Shown: in pieces, positions 21,661 through 30,908 of the stretch
Numbering within the stretch: position 1 is the stretch's first letter
Layout of the letters: the number at the start of each line of letters is the position of its first letter
Assembly (NCBI GenBank): GCA_003427395.1
Contig: BFEA01000108.1
Coordinates: 1,467,979 to 1,520,716, forward strand
Length of the DNA stretch: 52,738 nucleotides
Origin: Chara braunii
Taxonomy: Eukaryota > Streptophyta > Charophyceae > Charales > Characeae
Reading direction: 5' to 3'
The notes under the pieces: generated by a model
Databases searched by the model: none
The model's input: the letters and a program-made list of their open reading frames with translations, nothing else
Told to the model about the DNA's origin: nothing
Made by a program: the position numbers and the translations under genes

Positions 21661-21844
21661 ACCCAGGCCGCATGGTTGAATCGTACACAAATGTAAGTGT
21701 TGGTAAACTGAACATGTGTTCGAGTCCTCACGGAATCAGATGAGCACTAAGGTTAGGCAAAAGAGAGATGTGAAAATGTTGACTGCCTGTACACAGTATA
21801 AAGTCTATAGACTGATCATGATAAGGAGCAAAAAAAAAAAAAAA
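21661..21844 (+). mobile_element. tRNA-derived SINE candidate
   Basis: A perfect B-box-like GTTCGAGTCC at 21718-21727 lies about 50 bp after an A-box-like AGGCCGCATGG, the arrangement of an internal RNA polymerase III promoter. The unit ends in a 15-base A tail (about 21830-21844). No target-site duplication was found. Confidence 0.5.
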
Positions 21845-21902
21845 GCTAGATAAAGAACATGAGGCTCAGATCTTCGTAGCTGTGACAATTATGTGGGGAC
21901 AA

Positions 21903-22032
21903 TGGGCCTGGCTCCACTACACAACACTCTACATGCATTTGGACGTTTGAGGGACCAGGTGCATTTGGACGATTATTGGGGCAAGAAAGGGTCCAAATGC
22001 ATGTACAGTGTTGTGTAGTGGAGCAAGGCCCT
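21903..22032. mobile_element. MITE-like foldback, family M1
   Basis: Arms of about 41 bp are almost perfect inverted repeats: GGGCCTGGCTCCACTAC at the left, GTAGTGGAGCAAGGCCC at the right, with ACATGCATTTGGAC against GTCCAAATGCATGT inside. No coding capacity. The same terminal repeat bounds the element at 48238-48361. Confidence 0.8.
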
Positions 22033-22104
22033 ATGAGTGGGCACTGCTATCCTCTCCATTTATTTTTTTATTTTTTTATTTTTTTATTTTTTTTTGGGAC
22101 AAAA

Positions 22105-22158
22105 GCTCCAATCTATTCGTGGGGAGCAGCACGTGCTGGGAACCAGACCCAATGTCCC
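22105..22158 (-). repeat. S1 repeat, copy a
   Basis: On the minus strand: GGGACATTGGGTCTGGTTCC... ending in GGAGC, followed by a short spacer and an A-rich tail (T-rich at 22063-22095 on the plus strand). Hairpin stem TTGGG/CCCAG. Belongs with copy f to a subfamily with CAGCACGTGCTGCTCCCC in the middle. Confidence 0.8.
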
Positions 22159-22183
22159 ATATGAAATTACAAGCACTCAAATA

Positions 22184-22367
22184 CCAGGGGCCTGGTCCCA
22201 CTAGCAAAGAGGATAGGATTTACTTCGGGAATCCGGATGCGTTTTGTGGAGAGATGCAGAAACCCAGATTAATAGTAACTTTCTGAATCTCTCGGATTCT
22301 CTCCACAAACACGTCCAGATTCAGGAATCAATTCCAATCCGTTTTGCTAATGGGACCAGGCCCCAGG
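22184..22367. mobile_element. MITE-like foldback, family M2
   Basis: The left end GGGGCCTGGTCCCACTAGCA (from 22187) is matched by the reverse complement at 22345-22364, with AAA and a GGAT-rich block inside each arm. Length about 184 bp, no open frame. Related ends form the tandem array at 22598-23656. Confidence 0.8.
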
Positions 22368-22597
22368 ACCAATACCCGGCTTCACCTTGAGAGAATCAGA
22401 GAACAAACTAAGGAGTTTTAGAAAACCTGAATAAACTGCCAGCCTGCAAACCTTCTTTTTTTTTTTTTTTGAAAATGACAACACAGGGTCTCATATATCC
22501 ATTTCAAACCTAGGTACCAGGCACACCTACCAGCAACAGAAAAAAGAAAGGGAACAATGAGGAGAAACAGAACAGTAGCCGTGCAGACCCGTCTTCT

Positions 22598-23656
22598 GGG
22601 GCATGGTCCCACTAGCAAGGGGATAGGATAGAAAAGAGTTTGTGTGGCAGTTGAGTGACCCAAAACCTGCCGTGCAGTACTTGTGATCCCACGGTCAGTA
22701 TTTTATTTACATGTATTACCCGAAAAAGTAAAAAAAAAAAAAAAAAAAGATCTTTGTTCCCCTCTTCCTCTCCTTAACACTGGGCACGCCTGTGCAATGG
22801 AAGCTTCCCGCCAAATATTTTCAATCCGTTGGGGGTGTGGCCAACCCCAAAAGAGAGTCTTGTCCCACTGGATAGAAGATTTTCAGTATTTTGCTTGCTG
22901 TTGTGCAATTATCTCATTGGGTTGAGCCCTCCTTCAATCACGGAGTATATGGAGGGGGTGATGTTCACTGCTGACAGAAGTAGAGTTTATTCCAGAAAAA
23001 AATGTGGCAGTTACTGTGCTCACTGTTGTTGCGACCACCACCATCAGATCATTAGATCATTTGTAATCTGATGGCTGGGAAGCTCTCTGCCGTGATTTCC
23101 AGTGGGAGGTCTCTGTTTTCTTGTTTTTTTCTTTTGCCTTTCTCCTGTTTTCTCAGCCCAGAAATTCGTAATGAACCTGTCAGGCCGCTACCACTCAGTG
23201 TCACACTGGATCGGCCACACTCCAATCCGTCTGCTAATGGGACCATGCCCCTGGGGGGAGGTCCCGCTAACAAAGACGATTGGATTTTTATTTTTATTTT
23301 TATTTTTTTTGAAAACTTAAGCGCCTGAATCTGGATGTTTTTTCATGCAGATGCACAAAAGCAGATCAATCCGTTCTCATGTTTTTGCAGACCAGAAATG
23401 CGTAAAGAACCTGTCAGGCCGCTGCGACTCAGTGTCACACTGGATCCGCCACACTCCTCTCCGACTGCTAATAGGACCATGCCCCTGGGGGGAGGTCCTG
23501 CTAACAAAGACGATTGGATTAAGCGCCTGAATCTGGATGTTTTTTCATGCAGATGCACAAGGGCAGATCAATCTGGATCTACTTCACCTCTCCACAAACA
23601 CGTCCAGATTCAGGCGTTTGATCCAATCCTCCTTGCTAATGGGACCTTTCCCCTGG
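22598..23656. mobile_element. Tandem array of M2-type MITE units
   Basis: Left-type ends (GGGGCATGGTCCCACTAGCA and variants) at 22598, 23253 and 23485 alternate with right-type ends (GCTAATGGGACCATGCCCC and variants) at about 23233, 23468 and 23634. Two junctions have a right end abutting a left end directly through CCCCTGGGGGGAGGTCC. The three units are about 655, 232 and 172 bp. The last is a clear hairpin with roughly 60-bp arms. Confidence 0.7.
23156..23520. repeat. Direct repeat inside the M2 array
   Basis: The stretch 23156-23285 recurs at about 23390-23520: both contain AACCTGTCAGGCCGCT, CAGTGTCACACTGGATC and the following M2 junction. Only scattered differences. Confidence 0.8.
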
Positions 23657-23933
23657 AGTGCTGTCCCGTGAGCAAACAAGGGGTTCGGACAAGTGTATGT
23701 GCAGGTGACAGGTGTGGGATGGTATTTCCAACACTGAAGATGAGAATGAAAAAACTTTATAAGGAACATTACGTCATGCTATCTCTTCACCAGGTCATTG
23801 GTGATCACGTGGCCGCTGATTATACTACGGGCAGTGTGGCTGTGTAGAATGAGTGTGGTTGGGTACACCGTGTCGCGGGATCTCCTTGCTGGGGTAGGAT
23901 GAAGTGCTCATCTTGGAACTTCACTTTCACCCT

Positions 23934-24005
23934 AGCCCACTTAGCTTTATGGTTAGGTGTTTGCCTGCCGAGGTGAAAGTTGTGTGTTCAAGTTCTGTAT
24001 TCGAC
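23934..24005 (+). other. tRNA-like SINE head
   Basis: TTAGCTTTATGGTTAGGTG resembles an A box and GTGTTCAAGTTC about 45 bp later resembles a B box, flanking a potential tRNA-like fold. No A tail was defined. Confidence 0.4.
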
Positions 24006-24104
24006 ATACATGCTGTTTTAAACCACCAGTATGTCAGTGAGCCTTTTTTTTCCGCCCAGGCTCAAAACGCCCTGCACACCAGAAACAAATGAAACGGTGC
24101 GGCC

Positions 24105-24165
24105 TCCTATCGGCTGCTGGAGCCAGCCATTGTGCTCCAGTCGGCCTACCCGCAGAACTTGTGGC
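24105..24165 (+). repeat. Dispersed repeat, related to 36845-36900
   Basis: AGCCAGCCATTGTGCTCCAG and ACCCGCAGAACTTGTGG are matched, with substitutions, by CGCCAGCCATTTTGGTCCAG and ACCCGCAACTTTTG at 36853-36897. An unclassified repeat family. Confidence 0.6.
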
Positions 24166-24408
24166 ACGTTAACATCCGCATCGGAGAAAAAAAATGCCTG
24201 GGTCAGCCTGGGTGAAAGGGGAAAAAAACAAAAAAACAAATGGCTGGGTCCCCTTTTTATTCTTTTTTTATTCTTTTTTTTTTTAAAGGGCAGCAGTCTT
24301 GAGATACATGCACAGGTGACCCGCCCCAGGTAATTCGAGATCATCATGTAAGTTATTGTAGATTTTGTGTCATGATTATTGGTTATCGAACTCCTGTAAT
24401 GACAGGTA

Positions 24409-24412
24409 TGTT

Positions 24413-24417
<5 letters not shown>
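24409..24417. repeat. Target-site duplication of the LINE (left copy)
   Basis: TGTTGAGAG directly beside the A tail is repeated at 32386-32394 beside the element's 5' end. In both places TTT follows, but on the left this merges with the tail. Confidence 0.75.
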
Positions 24418-24419
<2 letters not shown>

Positions 24420-24443
<24 letters not shown>

Positions 24444-24608
24444 GTGGAAAGCAAGAATAATTATTATAGAAACCATGGGACGAGGCCGGGGTCCTCACAA
24501 TTCTACCCGGAGTTATCCTGGCAGCCTCAGCCAGTTTAGCTTACAAGCAAACCACGCTCCGTGCCAGTTATCACTCAAGCTCCTGCTGGAAACCGGGTCC
24601 AGCGTCCC
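24420..24608 (-). repeat. S1 copy b joined to S2 copy 1
   Basis: S1: stem GCTGGA/TCCAGC, diverging after CAGCAGG. S2: TAAGCTAAACTGGC...GGATAAC...GAATTGTGAGGACCCC. The A tail follows. This is the only place where the two motifs are adjacent. Confidence 0.7.
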
Positions 24609-24773
24609 AAGCCTGTTAAAAGCTTTCCAAAAAAACCATAAACTTGAAGCACAATTAAAAGATGCTGTCGTAGCAGCTTTGGTCCTGACTCCTTATGCTA
24701 GTCAAAATCATAGATCCTGCTTGATTTTCAACCAAGAAGTAAATCTTTGAACGCAGAACTCCATTCGGTAACC

Positions 24774-24853
24774 GGTGGAATCACAAGCCAGCCAAGGGAG
24801 TCTAGGTATTGTGGGTGGAATCACAAGCCAGCCAAGGGAGTCTAGGTATTGTG
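24774..24853. repeat. 40-bp tandem duplication
   Basis: Two identical 40-bp units beginning GGTGGAATCACAAGCC and ending TAGGTATTGTG, at 24774-24813 and 24814-24853, within the LINE 3' untranslated region. Confidence 0.95.
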
Positions 24854-24928
24854 ACCAGTGTCCACGGCTACACACAGCATCCAACTGATGCTGTGGCAGC
24901 CGCCTAATGAAACAGCCAGCATGGCTAT

Positions 24929-27900
24929 TCAGTCATGCGTATCTGAAAGCCAGGAGCAGCAGGAAAAAAGACCCTCCTGATTAATGGAAGCAAGTCTGCC
25001 ATTTAAAGCCCATGTTTTCGAAAACCAGATGATATTTTTGCGATGCCAATCCGCCCTGACTATCCTCCTGAGTCCTTGTTTAATCTGCAGNTGTTGATGC
25101 TTCTTGGCCAGAACGTCTCCGTTGAAGACTCTAGCATTTCTAGCAGCCCAGATGGTTTCCATCAATACCCCACGGCANCACAGAGCTACGTAGCCCCAGC
25201 CGGAGGANTATATGAAGCCTGACGGGAGAATGCCTGTAAGCATCCAGTCATTGGACCACTCAAAACTCTCTGAGACAATCCTGTTCCAGTGGGCTATCCA
25301 CCAATCAATGATCTCTACTGCTAGAGGGCAGAATAGCCACAGATGGGACATGTTTTCCCACCCCCAATTACATCTCAAGCACTGTGGAGTCAACTCCATG
25401 CCCTTAGCTACCAGCCATGTGGCTGTGGGAATGACTAAAAGAGACTGCAGCCACATGATACTGGCCTGCTTCTGGACCGGATAACTTCTCAGAGCTCTCC
25501 AGAAATTGGTAATGGTCGAGCCGGTGACTCCTGATAGTTGCTGAACAGTTGCCCTCTCCACAGCTAGGTCCACGGCTTTCTTCTTCGCTTTTGCTTGAAG
25601 AGCCTGAACTCCCACCTTAGCCCGGTACTGACAGATAGGCGTAGCTGCATCAGTTCCNTCCTGTTCTTTCCAGCCCAGCAATAGGGGCTCAACCCGGTAG
25701 GAACTCGCATCCCTCAAAAGAATNGCCCTTTCCGGACCGTGCTTCCCCTTCTGACATAGAACTCTGACTTCCACCAAGTCTAGGGAGCTATCCAGATGAG
25801 AGTCATTGTCCTCCTTGAGGAGAGAGCAGGTTCCAGGAGCGTCTGAATGTCTGGTCTTAGTTCTCCACTTCTGGACNCGGAGACCCGAGGGGACATCTGG
25901 TCCCAAGATTTGTACAATTTGCCNAGGTAGATTCGAATGTCGTAGCCACGTACCCGCCACGTGCTCTGAGTCTGGTTGAAGCAGTGAAAGCCAGTGNGCC
26001 GGGATTGCGTCCACCAAGGATGCATAGTGAGACTGAACATTATGNAGTCGGGGAAGTTTATTCCTGATNTGTGACTCATCCAGCAACCTCGAATGANCGN
26101 TGTCCCAGATATCTTTTACCTGTATTACACCCCTCTTCACCCAAGCTGCTCCAAAGCTGCCTGAAGCGTCTGAAACAGAAAACCATGACCCATCCGTCTG
26201 AATGATATGAGTATTATCAAACAGGACTTGATTAAGTACCTCTTGTTTAGAAGACGGGGGAGACAGATTTGACGGCATAAGTTTCTTCCAGGCTCCAAAT
26301 ATGTTCTTCCAAGTTCTAGAACTCAGCCTGCNTTTGCAGAAGGATGGAATCAGCATGCACACCCNGACCTTCGTATAGTCCTGCAGCTCCCATTCTGTGC
26401 CCAGTATGTACTCCGCAAGGGCCATCCACAGCTTAGTCCCCGGCTCCTGCATAGCCAGAAGGGGCCACTTCGCCAGCATAGCCAGATTCTGTTGAAGGGG
26501 ATNCAGCACCCCCACCCCCCCCTTCTTCCTCGGAGTAGCCACCACCTCCCAGGCTACTTTAGACAGGACCCCTTGCTCCTCCGTGGTGTTGGGCTTCCAC
26601 AGATATCTCGCTGCAGCCCTCTTGATTTTTTTGTAAGCCTCCACACCCAGCGCATGAACAGTTAGTGGAAACCACAGAAGAGCAAAAGCCGACGAAGAGA
26701 GGACCAGGGCCCTTCCAAACAGCGAAAGGCCAAGACGCCGTTCCCAACCAGTGATCCTGGCTAGGACTTTATCCACCAATTGACTGTCTTGAACTTTTGA
26801 GCAGTCTGCAAAAGAAACTTGAAGTCCCAGGAACCTGTCCGACGAGTTGGCCGGTATCTGGCGCAGACCCCACTCCACACACAATTCATAGGAGGGGGGG
26901 AGGAAAAAGACAGACTTATCCCAGTTTATTGAGGCCTCTGATAAGCTACAGTATTCATCTAGGATTATATGCAATTCAGTCATACTTTCTATAGTGTTTT
27001 CACAGGCGATTGTCAGGTCATCTGCTATCGCCCCTCCTTTCCATTGGAAGGAGGGGGATAGCTGAAGGCCGACAATCGACGTGTTCTCTCTAATGTTAGC
27101 TAGGAGAATTTCCAGTTGGAGTATAAAGATCAAGGGGGCAAGAGGGCACCCTTGTCTCAGAGAGCGGGAAAGGGCGAACTCTTCTGATTGTAGGCCATTA
27201 ACCATAACTGACGCTGTACCTGTAGAGTACATAGCTTTAATCCATGTGCAGAAGAAATCTCCAAATCCCATGTTGATTAAGGTGGTGTTCACAAACGCCC
27301 AGCCTACTTTATCGTAGGCTTTTTCCATATCAAGCATAAGAATGGCGATCTCCCTCTTCTCTTTACCAATAATTTCCAAAGCTTGAACGGTCGCTAAGAT
27401 GTTGTCAAAAATCGAACGCCCTTTGACGAAGGCCCCTTGCTCCCGGGCCACCAGGTCTGGGAGTAGGGGCCCTAGCCGCAGGGCGAGGACTTTTGCTAAC
27501 AGCTTATACGAAACGTTCAGCACGGAAATAGGGCGCCAATTACGAATATCCCGTTTATCTCCTTTTTTATACATCAATGAAATCATCCCATTAACCATCC
27601 CCTTGGGGAGGGTCCCAGACTCCCGAGTTCCATTATAAATATCACAGAAAAACTGGCCAAATACACCCCATGCAGAGAGGAAGAACTCAATTGGGAGTCC
27701 ATCCGGCCCAGGGCATTTGCCCTTCGCCATTCGCCGGGCCGCCTGAGTTACCTCCTCTAGGGAGATAGGCTCTTCCAAGGCTTGGGACGCCTGGGGGGGA
27801 AGGTGACTTGAAGCACAGGTCCAAAAGGGGTGAGATTCTGCCAGATTAGTATCAAAAGAATCGAAGGGTCTCCTAGTTGAGACAATATCACGGAAATATT

Positions 27901-29206
27901 CCATGGCATATGAACACAGAGATTCTGTTTTGACCGCAGGTGGGGCGTCTAGTGAAAATGGATGGGTTAGCTCTCTCATGATGATCTTGGACTTCCTCAG
28001 AATCAGGGATCGAAATGTCTCCTTAGTCAACTTATCATATGTTATGATACCTCTGATCTTGAGCCACTCGTGCGATTCTATATTTCTCCTTGATTCCAAT
28101 TCTTCGAAATCCGTTAGGGCCTTTGTTCTTACGGAATACCAATGATATTCCAAGAAGGGGTCGTCGCCCCTATAAGCCTCCGCCTGTTCTATGATAGAAG
28201 TCAACTGCTTCTCTTTCCATGTTCGTGCCGTGGCCTTCATTCGAGAAAGTTCAACCATCATAGCCTGTAATAACCCGATGCCAACATCTATCCAGTCTTC
28301 AGGATTTAAGAATAGATCTTTGGCCAGGTGCCAGTCTGTCATCTGGGTTTTCACCCATTCCACGACCCCTGGATCTTTAAGAATAGCAGTATTCAGTCTA
28401 AATGGGGGCCGGTGGGTACCAGCAACATCTTTAGACACCACATCCATCACCACAGGATAGTGGTCTGACTGGGAGTTGATCAAGACATCGGCCCATATGC
28501 AACGATCCCACGGATCGCCCCTTGCTAAGATGAGATCAAGTCGTCTCTTCGGTTGAGCAGTTTTTTTGGACGGGCGGGGCCCATACCAAGTAAAGCCCGG
28601 ACAAGCTGGATTTAGAGTTCTATAAACATCAGAGAGCGCTTGGGCCTCCATAAAGGAGGAGAACATTAATGCATCTTCCCTTAACGGGAAGATGTTAGGG
28701 GAATCAAGGCTCGGGTTGAGAGTACAGTTCCAGTCCCCCAGCATAAGTAGGTTCTCCGTGTCAGCTAGGATCCTAGGAAGCTCAGCAAAAAAATTGATTC
28801 TATCAAGATAGATAACTGGAGCGTAAAGTGAAACAATCGCCCAGTCTTCATCAGCAATGGCCAGCTTAATCCAAGCCCAGCGGCCTTCCAAATCGTGACA
28901 GGAATCAATGACGTCGACCTCAAGATTTTTGTCTATTAAGATGGCCACTCCCCCCTTAGTCCCGTCAGCAGGAGACCATATTTGGGGACCTTGCCACCAG
29001 TTTGCAAGTTCAGTTATTTTTTCCAGGCCAATTTTCGTTTCTTGTAGGCACAAGATTTGAACATGTTGAGAATGGGTCCAAGCTGACAGCCTTTGTCTGT
29101 CTGCGGGGTCTCCTAATCCTCGGACGTTCCAGCTGGCAAGTCTGATTCTATTGGGTAGAACTATTCTTGCCTGCTGGCCCGTCTTGAGTTTGGATACGGT
29201 GTTCAT
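24929..29206 (-). CDS. LINE ORF2: endonuclease, reverse transcriptase, zinc finger
   Basis: A 1425-codon frame starting Met-Asn-Thr-Val-Ser-Lys. Residues about 24-265 are an exonuclease III/AP-like endonuclease: Ser-Trp-Asn-Val-Arg-Gly, Leu-Gln-Glu-Thr-Lys, Leu-Gly-Asp-Trp-Asn and Ser-Asp-His-Tyr-Pro. Residues about 480-790 are the RT: Gly-Pro-Asp-Gly-Leu-Pro, Asn-Trp-Arg-Pro-Ile-Ser, Leu-Asp-Met-Glu-Lys-Ala-Tyr-Asp, Leu-Arg-Gln-Gly-Cys-Pro-Leu, and the catalytic box at 727-730 (27017-27028), which reads Ile-Ala-Asp-Asp instead of Phe/Tyr-Ala-Asp-Asp. The C-terminal Cys-x2-Cys...His...Cys finger starts at residue 1276. The protein nicks DNA and copies element RNA at the nick. No stop interrupts it, but about fifteen N bases make some residues unknown. 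It overlaps the upstream ORF by 59 bases in another frame. Confidence 0.9.
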   Translation of the reverse strand: MNTVSKLKTGQQARIVLPNRIRLASWNVRGLGDPADRQRLSAWTHSQHVQILCLQETKIGLEKITELANWWQGPQIWSPADGTKGGVAILIDKNLEVDVIDSCHDLEGRWAWIKLAIADEDWAIVSLYAPVIYLDRINFFAELPRILADTENLLMLGDWNCTLNPSLDSPNIFPLREDALMFSSFMEAQALSDVYRTLNPACPGFTWYGPRPSKKTAQPKRRLDLILARGDPWDRCIWADVLINSQSDHYPVVMDVVSKDVAGTHRPPFRLNTAILKDPGVVEWVKTQMTDWHLAKDLFLNPEDWIDVGIGLLQAMMVELSRMKATARTWKEKQLTSIIEQAEAYRGDDPFLEYHWYSVRTKALTDFEELESRRNIESHEWLKIRGIITYDKLTKETFRSLILRKSKIIMRELTHPFSLDAPPAVKTESLCSYAMEYFRDIVSTRRPFDSFDTNLAESHPFWTCASSHLPPQASQALEEPISLEEVTQAARRMAKGKCPGPDGLPIEFFLSAWGVFGQFFCDIYNGTRESGTLPKGMVNGMISLMYKKGDKRDIRNWRPISVLNVSYKLLAKVLALRLGPLLPDLVAREQGAFVKGRSIFDNILATVQALEIIGKEKREIAILMLDMEKAYDKVGWAFVNTTLINMGFGDFFCTWIKAMYSTGTASVMVNGLQSEEFALSRSLRQGCPLAPLIFILQLEILLANIRENTSIVGLQLSPSFQWKGGAIADDLTIACENTIESMTELHIILDEYCSLSEASINWDKSVFFLPPSYELCVEWGLRQIPANSSDRFLGLQVSFADCSKVQDSQLVDKVLARITGWERRLGLSLFGRALVLSSSAFALLWFPLTVHALGVEAYKKIKRAAARYLWKPNTTEEQGVLSKVAWEVVATPRKKGGVGVLXPLQQNLAMLAKWPLLAMQEPGTKLWMALAEYILGTEWELQDYTKVXVCMLIPSFCKXRLSSRTWKNIFGAWKKLMPSNLSPPSSKQEVLNQVLFDNTHIIQTDGSWFSVSDASGSFGAAWVKRGVIQVKDIWDXXHSRLLDESXIRNKLPRXHNVQSHYASLVDAIPXHWLSLLQPDSEHVAGTWLRHSNLPXQIVQILGPDVPSGLXVQKWRTKTRHSDAPGTCSLLKEDNDSHLDSSLDLVEVRVLCQKGKHGPERXILLRDASSYRVEPLLLGWKEQXGTDAATPICQYRAKVGVQALQAKAKKKAVDLAVERATVQQLSGVTGSTITNFWRALRSYPVQKQASIMWLQSLLVIPTATWLVAKGMELTPQCLRCNWGWENMSHLWLFCPLAVEIIDWWIAHWNRIVSESFEWSNDWMLTGILPSGFIXSSGWGYVALXCRGVLMETIWAARNARVFNGDVLAKKHQXLQIKQGLRRIVRADWHRKNIIWFSKTWALNGRLASINQEGLFSCCSWLSDTHD

Positions 29207-30908
29207 TACCCGCTTCAGAGGAGACAGCGAGAGTTTGAGTGGACAACATGAGCTCCCCTACTGTAAAGTTTAATCCCTTTCCGGCTTTCCTCTTCCATAG
29301 TAAATCCAGGAAAGAGTCCGCTGCCAGCAGGGATTGATTCTCTGATTGCATTACCCATTCAGCCACCGAGCCCGCCGTCAAACCAGAGAGCAGCCGAATA
29401 TTCCGCAAAGTATCAGAGTGAGGAGCACTGAAATGGGCTACCTCTACCCAATAAATGCTGAGCTCGTCCCATTTGGACTTGTTATCACTGATATGGGAGA
29501 GATCCAAAAAGGCCAAGAGTAGTCTAACTTTTCCTCTGTCTGGTGTGTCCACCAAGTGTCGTGCTATCTTTGGGTATGGGAGGAGGTTGACTTCACCCAA
29601 TCCCTGTAAGATGTGAATCTTGATTAGATTGCAGATCATCGTTGAAGACGGAGTACTTCTTAACATAATAAATGGCATCGTTAGTGCCTCGTCTTTCCCC
29701 AGAATAGTTAAGAATCTTGGCCCATGGGGCTCGTGAGAGCAAATGATGGGGATAAGAAAATCCGGGATCTGACCCCTGCTTTTGTCTTCCCTGGTCAGTG
29801 TGCGCATCGGGGCAGCCATCGCTAGCGACCGTCTGGCTGGCTTACTGATTTGGGATCTCCCCCTCTTCAAGGGGGAAGATCTGGCAACTTCCTCTCCAGT
29901 GGCGCCCGACTCCTCATCATCTCCTCTTGCATAGGCCCTGAAACCTTCCAACCTGGGCCTTTTAACTGACGAGGTGGAGGCATGGTAACACAATGGTGTG
30001 CCCCCACCGCCGGATTTTTTCTCGCCCTCATGCCCCTTCTTAGGAGATTCCTCATTTTCTACCGGGGTCGAAAACATCCCCTCTGGGGGGGAAAAGAAGG
30101 GCGGGTCGGAATCCGATCCCAAGTGCTCTTCGTCAGCCTCAGCTTCTGAGGGGGAGAGGGGGGGGTTATCCCCTTCTGTGCTTATGATTATCGTTTTAGA
30201 GTTAAGAACACGAGGGCGGGCTTCAGACCTGACCCTCCTTTCCAACCCCTCGTAGTCGGACTGCTCATCAGAGCCAGGGTCGTCAAATAATTCATTAGCG
30301 TACAAAGTGCCGTTAGCCAAATTTCCATCTATCATGTGATTTAGAGCAGCTACAGTACCTCCTGTATTTCCCGACGTAGATGAAACTTCTCCTTGTGGAA
30401 TCCCATCTTCCGATATAGGGATTTTCTCCTGTAGGCAAGGAGACGAAGATTGTTTGGGACTCAGGGAGCAGTCCACAGATTTATTAGGAGAACGTGCCTT
30501 TGGGCAATCTTCGGTGACTGGTGGAGGAGAAGGCTGGGAGGCAGGACGTTCATTCTCATCTTCCAATAAGGTCTGATCCCTGCCCACCCCGTCCTTCTTC
30601 ATAGCAACACCTTCAGACACCTTCGGCAACTCAGTCAGAGGTACTTCTGCCCTATCACCATCGATCCCTTCGGCGGGCGGAGGGGGCACAGTTTTTGAAC
30701 TCCCTTCAGCCGTCACCTGTGGCTGGGCATTACGTCTCCATTCCTTACCTCCAACTGCCCTCGAACCAGTTTTCTTATTGGGACCTGATTTCTTGTTCTT
30801 CTTTCTCTTTTTCCGGATATCCCTTGGTAAAGAGGGGTTGGATTTCTGAATAACAACCGTCCCCTCTGTCCCCTTGGTAAAGAGGGTTAGGATTCTGGTT
30901 TGAACCAT
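29148..30908 (-). CDS. LINE second ORF (ORF1 continuation), unknown C-terminal domain
   Basis: A 586-codon frame between ORF1 and ORF2, overlapping both. The N-terminal 370 residues are low-complexity and charged (Pro/Ser/Glu/Lys), with basic Lys-Arg-Pro-Arg-Leu and Lys-Arg-Gly-Arg patches that could act in nuclear import or RNA binding. From about residue 385 to 570 the composition becomes globular (Ile-Pro-Ile-Ile-Cys-Ser-His, Trp-Val-Glu-Val-Ala-His-Phe, Leu-Leu-Ser-Gly-Leu-Thr-Ala-Gly); I recognise no family. Since 30775-30908 is shared with ORF1 in a shifted frame, and a repeated Gly-Asp/Gly-Thr stretch lies there, the two were probably one long ORF1 broken by a frameshift. A programmed frameshift cannot be excluded. 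Confidence 0.7.
   Translation of the reverse strand: MVQTRILTLFTKGTEGTVVIQKSNPSLPRDIRKKRKKNKKSGPNKKTGSRAVGGKEWRRNAQPQVTAEGSSKTVPPPPAEGIDGDRAEVPLTELPKVSEGVAMKKDGVGRDQTLLEDENERPASQPSPPPVTEDCPKARSPNKSVDCSLSPKQSSSPCLQEKIPISEDGIPQGEVSSTSGNTGGTVAALNHMIDGNLANGTLYANELFDDPGSDEQSDYEGLERRVRSEARPRVLNSKTIIISTEGDNPPLSPSEAEADEEHLGSDSDPPFFSPPEGMFSTPVENEESPKKGHEGEKKSGGGGTPLCYHASTSSVKRPRLEGFRAYARGDDEESGATGEEVARSSPLKRGRSQISKPARRSLAMAAPMRTLTREDKSRGQIPDFLIPIICSHEPHGPRFLTILGKDEALTMPFIMLRSTPSSTMICNLIKIHILQGLGEVNLLPYPKIARHLVDTPDRGKVRLLLAFLDLSHISDNKSKWDELSIYWVEVAHFSAPHSDTLRNIRLLSGLTAGSVAEWVMQSENQSLLAADSFLDLLWKRKAGKGLNFTVGELMLSTQTLAVSSEAGNEHRIQTQDGPAGKNSSTQ

Larger units (their letters stand above)
24418..24928 (-). 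other. LINE 3' untranslated region
   Basis: It runs from the ORF2 stop to the A tail. In element orientation it holds a 40-bp tandem duplication, then S1 (starting at 24608, GGGACGCTGGACCCGG) and S2 (about 24550-24481), then about 45 bp and the tail. S1 and S2 also occur elsewhere in the window without the LINE. Confidence 0.75.

Noticed and set aside
26070-26240. RNase H domain in the LINE ORF2 (Thr-Asp-Gly-Ser-Trp)
   Set aside because: The context matches the non-catalytic region between RT and zinc finger of plant L1 ORF2; other RNase H boxes are missing.
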